A program made the translations under genes and the position numbers. Positions 8,701-16,628 of a stretch of DNA of 64,000 nt are shown here, one piece after another (the stretch's first letter is position 1; each line of letters opens with the position of its first letter). The stretch is from Halolamina sp. CBA1230 (GTDB lineage Archaea > Halobacteriota > Halobacteria > Halobacteriales > Haloferacaceae), in the NCBI RefSeq assembly GCF_002025255.2, contig NZ_CP054587.1:496001-560000 (forward strand). The letters are read 5' to 3'. The notes beneath the pieces are model-generated. The model saw only the letters and a program-made list of their open reading frames with translations, was not told the DNA's origin and did not search any database.

Positions 8701-11700
8701 GGTGGTCGAGGTGCAGTCGGTCGACGACGAGACCATCGCGTCGACCGACGTGTTCGTGTTCCACGACTTCGGCACCTCGCTCAGCGACGAGGCGATCGCG
8801 GACCTGATCACCACCGTCGAGAACGACTCGACGACCCGGGCGGTGTACCTCGAACAGGCGATCGCGAGCAACGCGATCTCCGACCGCTCGCGGGTGACCG
8901 GCGACCCCGACGAGTCGCCGTTGAACTCCCAGACCGGCGCGCCGCCGGTCGAGTTCGAGATCGAGGCCGACCACCCGATCTTCGAGGGCGTCGGCGAGCC
9001 GGGCGAGACGGTCACCATCCACGACGGTCCGAACGCCTACATGTCGTGGTTCGAGGGGCCAGACGGTGAGACCCTCGCGCGGGCGGACGACGCCGCGGGC
9101 ACCGACGCGGGCGGGCCGAGCGTCGCAGTCGACCCCGAGACGGGGTCGGTGCTGCTGGCCTCGATCGCGCCGTTCGAGTTCCCGCTGGCCGGCCTCTCGC
9201 TCTCGCCGGACGCGTTCACCGACGACGCGGGCCGACTGCTCGCGAACTCGGTGGCCGTCGCCGACGACGACACCGACAGGTCGGTCGCCGTCGACACCGA
9301 GTTCGTCGGGGCGGTCGATGACGCCTCGGACTCGGTGACGGTGACGGGCTCGGTCGGCGCGACCGACCAGCACGACGGTGAGGAGGTCACCGTCACCGTC
9401 GGCGGCGAGCCCGTAACCACCGCGACGGTCGACGGCTACGAGTTCACGGCCGAGTTCGATCCCACCGTGCTCGATCTGTCGGCCCAGTCCGACGCGGTCG
9501 TGGACGTGGCCGAACTCTCCATCAACGACACGGACACGGTCGACGTGGTCCACGAGACGCGGTCGCTCGAGAAGGGGTACAACCTCCTCTCGGTACCCCA
9601 GTCCGCAAACCTCTCCGCGGAGGGGGTCGGCGCCGTGAACGTCTGGAACGCGTCCGCCGGTAGCTACGAATCGGCCACCGGGTCCGAGTTCGACTCCCCG
9701 GCGAACCTCCATCAGGGGCTGTACGTCTCGGCGACCGACGACGACGCTCGCCTCGGGTTCACGTTCGGCGACGACGTGCCGACGGGCGGCACGGCCGACC
9801 TGACAGAGGGCTGGACGCTCGCGGGGTCGAACTTCGCGATCGACAGCACCGAGATGGGTGACACGCGGACGCTCCATGAGGATCTCGTCTCGGTCGACCC
9901 GTCCGGGCTGACAGTGTTCGGCTCCGGCTTCGACCAACAGTACGACGGCCAGTCGACGATCGGTGCCTACGACGCCTACTGGGTGCGCAACAGCGGGAAC
10001 ACGAGCCACGAACGCGCGATCGTCTCGCCGGCCTACGACGTCGCTGACCGCGAGGACGTGCTGGGGCTGAACGAGTCGGCGTTCGAGATCACCAGCGTCG
10101 AGACGTCCGTGCGCTCGACCGACGAGGTGTCGCTGGAGGACGACGTGCTCGGCAGCGACGAGGACGTGGTCGCGGTCGACGTGACGGTCACCAACGACGG
10201 CCGCCTCGACACGCAGTTCGTCGACCTACACGCCGCACAGGACGGCGAGTTCACGCTCGCCGAACGCAGTTCCGGTGTGACGCTCGACAGCAACGAAACC
10301 GAAACCGTCACGCTGTACTACGCGCTCGAACGGGACGACCCGCCCGCCGTCGACCTGCGGGCCACGACCGACGACGACGCCGCGGAAACCACCCTCGGCG
10401 TCGGCGGGGACGGGCTGACCGTCGAGGATCAGGCACTGACGCTCGACGACGAGTTCGTGGTCAGCAGCGTCGACTACAACGGCGAAGCGACCGTCGAGCT
10501 CGTCGCCGACGGCGAGGTGCTCGGAACCGAAACCGTCGACGACGGCGACGCGACCGACCTCCCGATCACGCTTTCGAACGCGACGACGGGGACGGTCGAG
10601 GTACGCTTGCTGGACGCCGACGGCGAGGAGCAGGCCAACGCGACCGCGACCGTCTCCGGCCCCAGCATCGAGATCGAGAACGGGGCGCCCGCACACGCGT
10701 TCCCCGATTCGGAGAGCGTCGACGTGCCGGCCAACGTGACCAACAACGCGTTGATCGAACAGACGGTCGACGTCGGGTTCGCGATGGGCGGCGAAACCGT
10801 CGAAAACGAGACGGCCACGATCGCCGGCCGGAGTACCGAACTGGCGGCGACGTTCGCGGCGAACGTCTCCGAACTCGACGTCGGTGACTCGGTCGAGCAC
10901 ACCGTCTCGGCCGCCGGAGCGAGCGATACGGCCACGCTGACGGTGACTGAGGCCGCGATCGAGTTCCGCGACCAGGGCTCCACCGACGGCACGGTGCTGG
11001 TCGAGAACGTCACCGCCGAGGCCGGGCAGTCCGTCGTCGTCACGAACGACGAGTACGAGATCGTCGACAGCGCGAACCTCACGGAGGACATCGTGGACGG
11101 CACGATGGAGTTCACGCTCGAGAGCCCCGGCGAGCACGTCGCGCACGTGGTCGCCGATACCGACGACGCGGCAGACGACGCCGGCCTCGTGAGCGATCAG
11201 GCGACCGTGTCCGCGACGAACGTGACCATCGAGAACACGAGCGTGAACGTCAGCGAGTCGTCGCTGCCGTACAGCGTCGAGGAACTGGACGTGGCGGGAG
11301 CAGGCGTCCTCGACAGTTTCGACGGCACGCCCGAGGGTGCGAACTACACGATCGAGATCCGGCAGGACGGGGCGACCATCGGCGAGTCCGACACGCTGAA
11401 CGGCGAGGAGATGGACGTGACGGTCCCGCTCGACGAGCCGATCACCGCCGACTCGGTCGGTACGACCACCGCTGCGGTCGAGGCGGTACTGGTCGACGAG
11501 TCGGGGACGGCGATCCCCATCGCGCGGAACGGGACGTTCACCACCGTCTCGGACAACGCCACGGTGACGATCACCGCGGGCGAGGCCGAGGCGAACGTCG
11601 TGCTGCCGGATCAGACGATCGACGCGAACGGCGGCAGTGACGCCGTCCGGGTCGAGAACGTCACCGGGACTGAGGGCCAGTACGTGGTCCTCACGGACGC

Positions 11701-12169
11701 CGACCTGAACGTCGTCGGCACGCACGCACTCGAGGAGCGCGTCGTCGACGAGACGCTCGTCGTCGACCTGAACGAGAGCGCCGAACCGGGCGAGTACCGC
11801 GCCCACCTCACGAGCGACGTGGGGCTGCTCGCCGGCGACGCGCTGGTGACCGACGCCGGCGAACTGTCCGAGCCGGCGAACTTCGACGTCGGGATCGACT
11901 CAGTCAACGACTCGGTGACTGCCGGCGAGAACGTCAGCGTCACCTACACCGTCGAGAACACCGGCGGCGTCGAGGGGGCACAGACCGTCAGCGCCTCGGT
12001 GAACGGCACGGAGGTGGCCACCGACGACGTGACGCTCGCGGCCGGCGCGAATCAGACGCTCAGCGTGACGTACGTGACCGACGGCGACGACACGCCGGCG
12101 GTCGAAGTCGAAGTGGAGAGCGAGAACGACAGCGCGACCGCGACGGTCGAAGTGATGCCGGCAAGCTAA
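5786..12169 (+). CDS. Giant secreted subtilisin-like protease with CARDB-type repeats
   Basis: 2127 residues. A signal peptide (about 1-31, ending VGSVAAQ) is followed by an inhibitor_I9-like propeptide (~75-180) and an S8 domain with Asp228, His265, oxyanion Asn363 and Ser461 (GGTSMAAPHVAG). Then come a carboxypeptidase-regulatory-like domain (~528-605), CARDB/Ig-like repeats (~610-950), a segment resembling a glutamine-amidotransferase/ThuA fold (~950-1165), a further Ig domain, a YNLLSVPQ...AYWVR domain (~1264-1415) and more Ig/CARDB repeats to the end. Many N-x-S/T sequons suggest glycosylation. There is no PGF-CTERM or C-terminal membrane helix, so it is probably released or held non-covalently. 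A start at Met7 is also possible. Confidence 0.92.
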   Translation: MIERKQMRAVVLAVLMVGSVLTVGVGSVAAQPSLAENQAPSLDGNGAVQELEPNTAVTNTEPTAASIERDDAETANVAKELRRADGEQVLLLSVERNLDRDAASFASVDADTLRADSRATLRPVAEQLTEFEHVDIRNQFWAGNVLSVEVDLDEHDVDRLAAIDGVTAVAPNADAVHPAPPEDDTTMMASTESSGGDDYTYGLEQIDVPGFEERYGDRGGNATVAVIDDGISNPEAGHPDLTFATEAVAVNGSVTTGTLGSAGSHGEHVAGTAAGAAEPAGDVPRYGVAPDSSLVMINAFEGGATAEDILASVQYSAEQDVDVATMSLGFESTTGNSVLMTAMEETIQDANAAGTLVVGSAGNAGAGDDGGPTTSPGAEFSSFSVGASNAQGTIAPFSSGAVISPFAAEYVSANGSYPANYPREYVKPDVAAPGADVLSAGPLGTVVADDAATYSTSGGTSMAAPHVAGAAALIQSATEEELAPKTIQAALVETAAKPDNEFAERHGRDIRYGAGVINVTAATAAVKSGTMGIEGTVTDTDGDPIPGAAVTSEGDALTSANVSGDYTLRTTDQSTEVTADAFGYEASSQDVDDGSAQFTLDDALAVDLIEEQSEYAEFDGQVDVTVDVRNLDNVTVEPTQATDVDTGNLTLRVAGEEASFGEPVELDGYDGLVNVTVDIDGNASVEENDTIGLEHTFQGLGESTTVESGPTTLTEELDPAFFELDGLTAPETLAPGESLDMTVEVTNTGQVADSKLIQTFVDGPSGEAAVPPEELSLEPGETTTYELSANGIGSLYDAGSVLDVGFRTADGEGYFGDLTGINDEISAELALQAQGAQFSVTSLEAPTKAGAGEEIQVNATVENVGSEADQQNVAFRFGAETLATETVELEAFGLSASDNVVNLSFTVSVPEEPDIYEHGVYTDDDSATGAIAVDESYTNVTVVESDGIYEPGQGERTLSVFEEHLAPRYATEVVEVQSVDDETIASTDVFVFHDFGTSLSDEAIADLITTVENDSTTRAVYLEQAIASNAISDRSRVTGDPDESPLNSQTGAPPVEFEIEADHPIFEGVGEPGETVTIHDGPNAYMSWFEGPDGETLARADDAAGTDAGGPSVAVDPETGSVLLASIAPFEFPLAGLSLSPDAFTDDAGRLLANSVAVADDDTDRSVAVDTEFVGAVDDASDSVTVTGSVGATDQHDGEEVTVTVGGEPVTTATVDGYEFTAEFDPTVLDLSAQSDAVVDVAELSINDTDTVDVVHETRSLEKGYNLLSVPQSANLSAEGVGAVNVWNASAGSYESATGSEFDSPANLHQGLYVSATDDDARLGFTFGDDVPTGGTADLTEGWTLAGSNFAIDSTEMGDTRTLHEDLVSVDPSGLTVFGSGFDQQYDGQSTIGAYDAYWVRNSGNTSHERAIVSPAYDVADREDVLGLNESAFEITSVETSVRSTDEVSLEDDVLGSDEDVVAVDVTVTNDGRLDTQFVDLHAAQDGEFTLAERSSGVTLDSNETETVTLYYALERDDPPAVDLRATTDDDAAETTLGVGGDGLTVEDQALTLDDEFVVSSVDYNGEATVELVADGEVLGTETVDDGDATDLPITLSNATTGTVEVRLLDADGEEQANATATVSGPSIEIENGAPAHAFPDSESVDVPANVTNNALIEQTVDVGFAMGGETVENETATIAGRSTELAATFAANVSELDVGDSVEHTVSAAGASDTATLTVTEAAIEFRDQGSTDGTVLVENVTAEAGQSVVVTNDEYEIVDSANLTEDIVDGTMEFTLESPGEHVAHVVADTDDAADDAGLVSDQATVSATNVTIENTSVNVSESSLPYSVEELDVAGAGVLDSFDGTPEGANYTIEIRQDGATIGESDTLNGEEMDVTVPLDEPITADSVGTTTAAVEAVLVDESGTAIPIARNGTFTTVSDNATVTITAGEAEANVVLPDQTIDANGGSDAVRVENVTGTEGQYVVLTDADLNVVGTHALEERVVDETLVVDLNESAEPGEYRAHLTSDVGLLAGDALVTDAGELSEPANFDVGIDSVNDSVTAGENVSVTYTVENTGGVEGAQTVSASVNGTEVATDDVTLAAGANQTLSVTYVTDGDDTPAVEVEVESENDSATATVEVMPAS

Positions 12170-12189
12170 CCCCGAGAATCGGGGTTTTT
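12170..12189 (+). terminator. Hairpin plus T-run terminator
   Basis: Directly after the stop codon: CCCCGA / TCGGGG with a 3-base loop, followed by five T. It sits between convergent genes and could end the long protease transcript. Confidence 0.75.
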
Positions 12190-12195
12190 CGCGAG

Positions 12196-12417
12196 CTACT
12201 TCCCGTAGGTGAGCCGCTGGACAGCGGCGTTCAGCCGCGCAGTGAGTTTCCCCATCCACGCCACTGGCGAGACGCGGCGGATCGACGACTCGTCGACTTC
12301 GATGCGCTCGTCGCCGAACGGGTCACGCGGCCCCTCCTCGCTGTCGGCGTTGACCGCGTCGACGACGGTGGTCATCGAACAACGCCCACACGCCTCGGTC
12401 GGTTGCTCATCGCTCAT
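12196..12417 (-). CDS. Small hypothetical protein with an N-terminal C-x2-C
   Basis: 73 residues, not recognised. The N-terminus has ACGRC, a possible half zinc site; the middle is acidic; the C-terminus (VAWMGKLTARLNAAVQRLTYGK) can form a basic amphipathic helix. A TATA-like TAAACATATG lies about 26 bases upstream on the minus strand, supporting expression from ATG 12417. It converges with the protease gene across the terminator. Confidence 0.6.
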   Translation of the reverse strand: MSDEQPTEACGRCSMTTVVDAVNADSEEGPRDPFGDERIEVDESSIRRVSPVAWMGKLTARLNAAVQRLTYGK

Positions 12418-12549
12418 GGCCGTGTGTTACAGGTCCGCAGGCATATGTTTACCGTCGGGGGCACGCGACGGGCTTTTCACGCGGCGTGTGCCACTGCAGA
12501 CCATGCACCGACGAACCGCCCGACACGACCGCCACCACCCTGCCGGACG

Positions 12550-13164
12550 ATGAGCGACGCCGACGCCCGCGATCCGGAGGAGCTCCCCGCGGAGATCCGG
12601 GAGGCGGTGCCGACGTGGAACGACGAGTACTTCGACCGCGTCAGCGACCGGCTGATGTACAGCTACGACCTCGAACGCGACTACCGGGTTCGGGGCGAGG
12701 CGTTCGACCTCTACGGCGAGTTCCGGGTGCGGACCCAGAAGCAGTTCTTCCACCCCTCGTTGAGCTACGCCGACCACGACCGGGCGGAGTACCTGTTCGC
12801 CCGACGGACCGACCGGCCGACCGTCGCCGACCTCGAGTCGCTGGTCGAGTTGGGCCACGACCTCGCGGAGGAGCGGATCGTCCCCAGCGAGGAGCATTTC
12901 GAGACGGAGTTCACGTTCGTCCTCGTCGTCGACGAGGTCACCGACGCCGTCCGTGAGTTCGTCGAGGGGTTCCGCGAGCGGGAACTGCTCGCCTACGGCT
13001 ACTACGGCCACTACGAGATCAACCTCGCCGTCGTCGATCCGGACACGGAGACGGCGATCGGCAGCGAACAGGCCGACACCGCCCAAGCGTTCGCGCTCTG
13101 GGGCGATATCGAGCAGCCGAGCGAGAGCTTCCTCTCGCGGTTCGCCAAGCGGTTCTGGACGTAG
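12550..13164 (+). CDS. Conserved hypothetical haloarchaeal protein
   Basis: 204 residues, acidic and mostly helical, no signal peptide, no membrane helix and no cysteine. Recognisable stretches are YDLERDYRVRGEAFDLYGEFRVR and RELLAYGYYGHYEINLAVVD; the second looks like a beta-rich C-terminal half. I do not recognise the family with confidence. Codon use is typical of the chromosome. I chose the ATG at 12550 because the upstream in-frame extension reads like non-coding sequence and would run into the divergent gene. Confidence 0.75.
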   Translation: MSDADARDPEELPAEIREAVPTWNDEYFDRVSDRLMYSYDLERDYRVRGEAFDLYGEFRVRTQKQFFHPSLSYADHDRAEYLFARRTDRPTVADLESLVELGHDLAEERIVPSEEHFETEFTFVLVVDEVTDAVREFVEGFRERELLAYGYYGHYEINLAVVDPDTETAIGSEQADTAQAFALWGDIEQPSESFLSRFAKRFWT

Positions 13165-13279
13165 CTGTCGCTCCCGAGTTCGATCGGAGGGAAGGTAATC
13201 GGGGACCGTGGTTCGGTTCGGCCGCCGTGGCCGGTCGATGCGTCGTCAGTCGTTCACCGAATCGGAGCGACGACGACGG

Positions 13280-15130
13280 TCAGTCGTCGCTCGGCTCCGG
13301 CGCCGTACCGCTGCCGCCACGGACGTTGCTGATGTTCTCGTACCCGATGCGCACCAGCGAGAGCGCGAGGTACAGCAGCACGAGTGCCAGCACGACCCGG
13401 ACCACAACCGAGATCTGTGTGCCCAGACCGGTCGCGCCGCCCATGATCAGCTGATCGTACAGCTGCTCTTTGAACGCGATCCAGGAGATACCGAGCACCG
13501 TGATGGTCACCATCAACACCATCGGCACGCCGGTGCTGATGAGCTGTTTGGAGTCGTCCCAGTTGGCGAGCCAGACCGTCGCGGTCAGCAGCGCGAGCGC
13601 GGCGAGGAGCTGGTTCGCACCGCCGAACAGCGTCCACAGCGTCGCCCACTCGCCCGAGATGACCAGCGCGTACGCGATGATGACCTGGACCAGCGGGTTG
13701 GTGTACCGACCGCGGGCGAACGAACCGATGCCGCCCGAAAGCCCGGTTTCGGTACCGCTGCCGGGTGCACCCAGGATCTCCTCCATCATGTATCGGCCGA
13801 GACGGGCGGCCGTGTCGGTGGACGTGAGCAGGAAGCTCACGAGCACGAGCGCCATGAACGGCGCACCGTACTGGGCGGGGATGCCCAGACTCGTGAGGAT
13901 GGTGCCGCCACCTGCGGCGAAGTTCGGCAGCGCGCCGCCGATGCCGCCAGCCGCCGCGTCGGAGGCGACGCCGGCGATAGCGAGCGTCGACAGCGCCACT
14001 GCGGCGAGCAGCCCCTCACCGAGCATGCCACCGTAGCCGATGAGTCTGGCGTCGCTCTCCTTGTTCAGCTGTTTCGCAGTGGTCCCGGAGGACACCAGCG
14101 AGTGGAACCCGCTGATCGTCCCACACGCGATGGTCACGAACAGCATCGGGAACAGTGGGAACGGTGCGACGCTGTCCACCCCGAGGAACCCGACGAACGG
14201 TTCGATGCTGTCGGACACGACGAGCGGTTCGCTCGACGTGCCGAGCAGCGTGCCGACGATGATCGCCAGCAGTGCGCCGCCGACACCTGCGTACAGCAGG
14301 AACGACGACAGGTAGTCACGCGGCTGGAGCAGCGTCCACACGGGGAGCGCGCTCGCGACCGCCGCGTACACGAGGATCACTGGGACCCACGCCGCCGTGT
14401 TGCCGCCGAGCGCCCCGGCGCCGGGGACCCACGAGCCAGTGCCGTTGAACAGCACGAACGTTCCAGCAGTGTGAGAGCCTTCAGCCAGCTCGAACAGCGC
14501 GAACGGGTACTGGATACCGATCCAGACGCCCGCGAACACGCCCGCGACGAACACGATCGTCCCGGGGATGAACGGACCGTCGAGCTGGTAGAGGTAGACG
14601 CCGAACACGATCGCCAGCGCGATGTACACGAAGCTCGCGGTCGCCGCCGACGGGTACGCGTTCAGCACGATACCCACGACCAGCGCGAACACCGCGACGA
14701 CGAGGATGATCGTGAGGAACGCGAACCACAGCAGCAGGTTCTTCCCGCGTTCACCCACGTACTCGCCGATGATGTAGCCGATCGACTTCCCCTCGTGTCG
14801 CATCGAGCCCGACAGCGAGACGAAGTCGTGGACCGCCCCCATCAGGGGGTTACCGATGGCGACCCACGCGAGTGCGGGCACCCAGCCCCAGATGGCGCCG
14901 GCCGTGATCGGGCCGACAATCGGCGCGCCGCCCGCGATGCTCGAGAAGTGGTGCCCGAGCAGCACTGGTTTCTTCGACGGAACGTACTCCTGCCCGTCCT
15001 CGTACTTGTGGGCTGGCGTCTCCCGTGAGTCGTCGAGGCCGACGAACTGTGAGAGATACCGCGAGTACCCGACGTACCCGACGGAGAACGTGATCAACAC
15101 TGCCGCCACGATCCAGATTACCTGAGTCAT
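13280..15130 (-). CDS. cstA: Carbon starvation protein CstA (peptide/pyruvate permease)
   Basis: 616-residue polytopic membrane protein with the CstA hallmark GHHFSSIAGGAPIVGP near residue 60 and about 15 hydrophobic helices; length matches the family. CstA proteins import peptides or pyruvate during carbon starvation. The second half has FHSLVSSGTTAKQLNKESDA, conserved in the family. No CstA-type histidine-kinase partner is adjacent. Upstream, CTTAAG near 15171-15176 (minus strand) is the TATA candidate, leaving a short leader. Confidence 0.95.
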   Translation of the reverse strand: MTQVIWIVAAVLITFSVGYVGYSRYLSQFVGLDDSRETPAHKYEDGQEYVPSKKPVLLGHHFSSIAGGAPIVGPITAGAIWGWVPALAWVAIGNPLMGAVHDFVSLSGSMRHEGKSIGYIIGEYVGERGKNLLLWFAFLTIILVVAVFALVVGIVLNAYPSAATASFVYIALAIVFGVYLYQLDGPFIPGTIVFVAGVFAGVWIGIQYPFALFELAEGSHTAGTFVLFNGTGSWVPGAGALGGNTAAWVPVILVYAAVASALPVWTLLQPRDYLSSFLLYAGVGGALLAIIVGTLLGTSSEPLVVSDSIEPFVGFLGVDSVAPFPLFPMLFVTIACGTISGFHSLVSSGTTAKQLNKESDARLIGYGGMLGEGLLAAVALSTLAIAGVASDAAAGGIGGALPNFAAGGGTILTSLGIPAQYGAPFMALVLVSFLLTSTDTAARLGRYMMEEILGAPGSGTETGLSGGIGSFARGRYTNPLVQVIIAYALVISGEWATLWTLFGGANQLLAALALLTATVWLANWDDSKQLISTGVPMVLMVTITVLGISWIAFKEQLYDQLIMGGATGLGTQISVVVRVVLALVLLYLALSLVRIGYENISNVRGGSGTAPEPSDD

Positions 15131-15240
15131 TGTAACGTACCTTCATGATACAGATTGTCGTGACCACTTAAGAGTTGACTAATAGTTCTAGTACGTTCGC
15201 CCACGAATCGAAGCACGCTACGATGGTTTCGACCCCTCGA

Positions 15241-16215
15241 TCAGACGAACGATGGCTCCTCGACGCCGACCGAAACGTCGAGTTCGGCGGCCACGTCGGC
15301 GAGGAGGTCACCCCGAACCTCCCGGGTTCGGGTCTCGATCGTCGCGAGCAACGGGGGGTCGAGCGACTCCCGCACCTGATCGAGTCGGTCCGTCTCGGTC
15401 TCGATCCGGTCGCGGAGGTAGCGCGCGCCGCGGCCGTTCTCGTCGTCGTCCGGCGGCGGGGTGAGCTTGTTCGCGATCAGCCCGGAGACGCCCAGCCCCT
15501 CGGCGTCCATGTCGTCGATGGCGCGGGCGGTCTCGTTGACCGAGAGCTGGTCGGGGTTGAGCACGAGGAAGAAGGCGGCGTCCTCCCGCAACGCGCCGCC
15601 GGCGAACTCGAAGAACTCCTTGCGCTCCTGGAGGCGTTCGAGCACGGGGTCACCCTCCATCACGCGCCGCGGCTCGTTGTTGCCGATCGCGGCCTTCTCG
15701 AACAGGTCGATGCTCTGGCGGCGCTTGTGCATCAGGCGGTCGACCCAGTCCTCGAGGAACTCCGGCAGTCCCAGCAGGCGCAGCGTCGAGCCCGTGGGGG
15801 CGGTGTCGAACACCACGCGGTCGTACGGGTCGCTCTCCCGCATCACCTCGACGAACCGGTCGAACAGCGCCGACTCGTAGGCGCCCGGCGTCTGGTGGGC
15901 CATCTCCAGCTGCTTGTTGATCTCGTTGACCATCGACGCCGACACCTGATCCGAGAGCCGGTTCCGGATCTCGTCGAGGTGGGCGGTCACCTCCTCGTCG
16001 GGGTCGATCTCCAGCGCGTCGAGCCCGTCGATACCGTCGACCGGTTCGGGGGCGTCGCCGAACTGCTGGTCGAACACGTCCGAGACGGAGTGGGCCGGGT
16101 CGGTCGAGACCACGAGCGTGTCCACGCCCGCGTCCGCACACTTCCGTGCGTACGCACACGAGACAGTGGTCTTACCGACGCCGCCCTTCCCGCCGAAGAA
16201 GACGAACGGCTCCAT
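15241..16215 (-). CDS. ArsA/Get3-type ATPase
   Basis: 324 residues. Deviant Walker A GGKGGVGKTT (residues ~8-17), switch I DPAHSVSDVF, switch II DTAPTGSTLRLL. Single-domain archaeal ArsA homologues of this size are closer in layout to Get3 (tail-anchored membrane protein targeting) than to the two-domain arsenite pump ATPase, and there is no arsB or arsD nearby. It lacks the C-x2-C that zinc-dimerised eukaryotic Get3 uses, and shows no arsenite-site cysteines. The start is ATG 16215, whose A is shared with the stop of the upstream small gene, so translation is coupled. Confidence 0.9.
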   Translation of the reverse strand: MEPFVFFGGKGGVGKTTVSCAYARKCADAGVDTLVVSTDPAHSVSDVFDQQFGDAPEPVDGIDGLDALEIDPDEEVTAHLDEIRNRLSDQVSASMVNEINKQLEMAHQTPGAYESALFDRFVEVMRESDPYDRVVFDTAPTGSTLRLLGLPEFLEDWVDRLMHKRRQSIDLFEKAAIGNNEPRRVMEGDPVLERLQERKEFFEFAGGALREDAAFFLVLNPDQLSVNETARAIDDMDAEGLGVSGLIANKLTPPPDDDENGRGARYLRDRIETETDRLDQVRESLDPPLLATIETRTREVRGDLLADVAAELDVSVGVEEPSFV

Positions 16216-16511
16216 CAGAAGTGGTACTGCTGGCCCTTGCGCTCGATCATCGTGTCCCGGTCCCAGAGTCGGCGCTCCCACGCCTCGAACTCCTCTTCGA
16301 GGTACGGGAGGATCTCGGCGGTGTAGTACGACACCGGCGATGGGATGCCGAACGCGTCGGGGAAGCAGGCAAGCAGGAACGCGTCCTCCAGGTCCTCGGC
16401 CTCCTTCTCGATCTTTTCGTAGGCGGGGTGGCTGATCATCCCGTGGTAGAGCCCCCTGAGCCACTCGTCGAGGGCGTCCAGATAGGCGTCGATCCGTTCG
16501 GAGAGATCCAT
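16215..16511 (-). CDS. Small helical partner of the ArsA/Get3 ATPase
   Basis: 98 residues, first gene of a two-gene operon; its stop and the ATPase start share one base. It is almost wholly helical (MDLSERIDAYLDALDEWLRG, then YEKIEKEAEDLEDAFLLACF, then YTAEILPYLEEEFEAWERRL). No known domain is evident. A TATA-like TTTTAC lies about 28 bases before the ATG at 16511. Tight coupling suggests a partner or adaptor of the ATPase, which is inference. Confidence 0.82.
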   Translation of the reverse strand: MDLSERIDAYLDALDEWLRGLYHGMISHPAYEKIEKEAEDLEDAFLLACFPDAFGIPSPVSYYTAEILPYLEEEFEAWERRLWDRDTMIERKGQQYHF

Positions 16512-16628
16512 GCTGTCCGGTGGTAGACGTTCGTGCGGTAAAAGCTGTCGTGGCCGCGGCCCGCGTGCCGCCGGCGTCGACGGACCGCTGCCGAGAGGTT
16601 GAAAGGCGAGTGGCACCCACCCACACGC

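Noticed and set aside
5882-10009. Very long open frame on the minus strand inside the giant protease gene
   Set aside because: Arg-rich shadow of a high-GC gene; the plus frame has signal peptide, catalytic motifs and acidic composition.
15241-16215. ATPase as an arsenite efflux component
   Set aside because: No arsB, arsD or arsR close by and no arsenite-binding cysteines.
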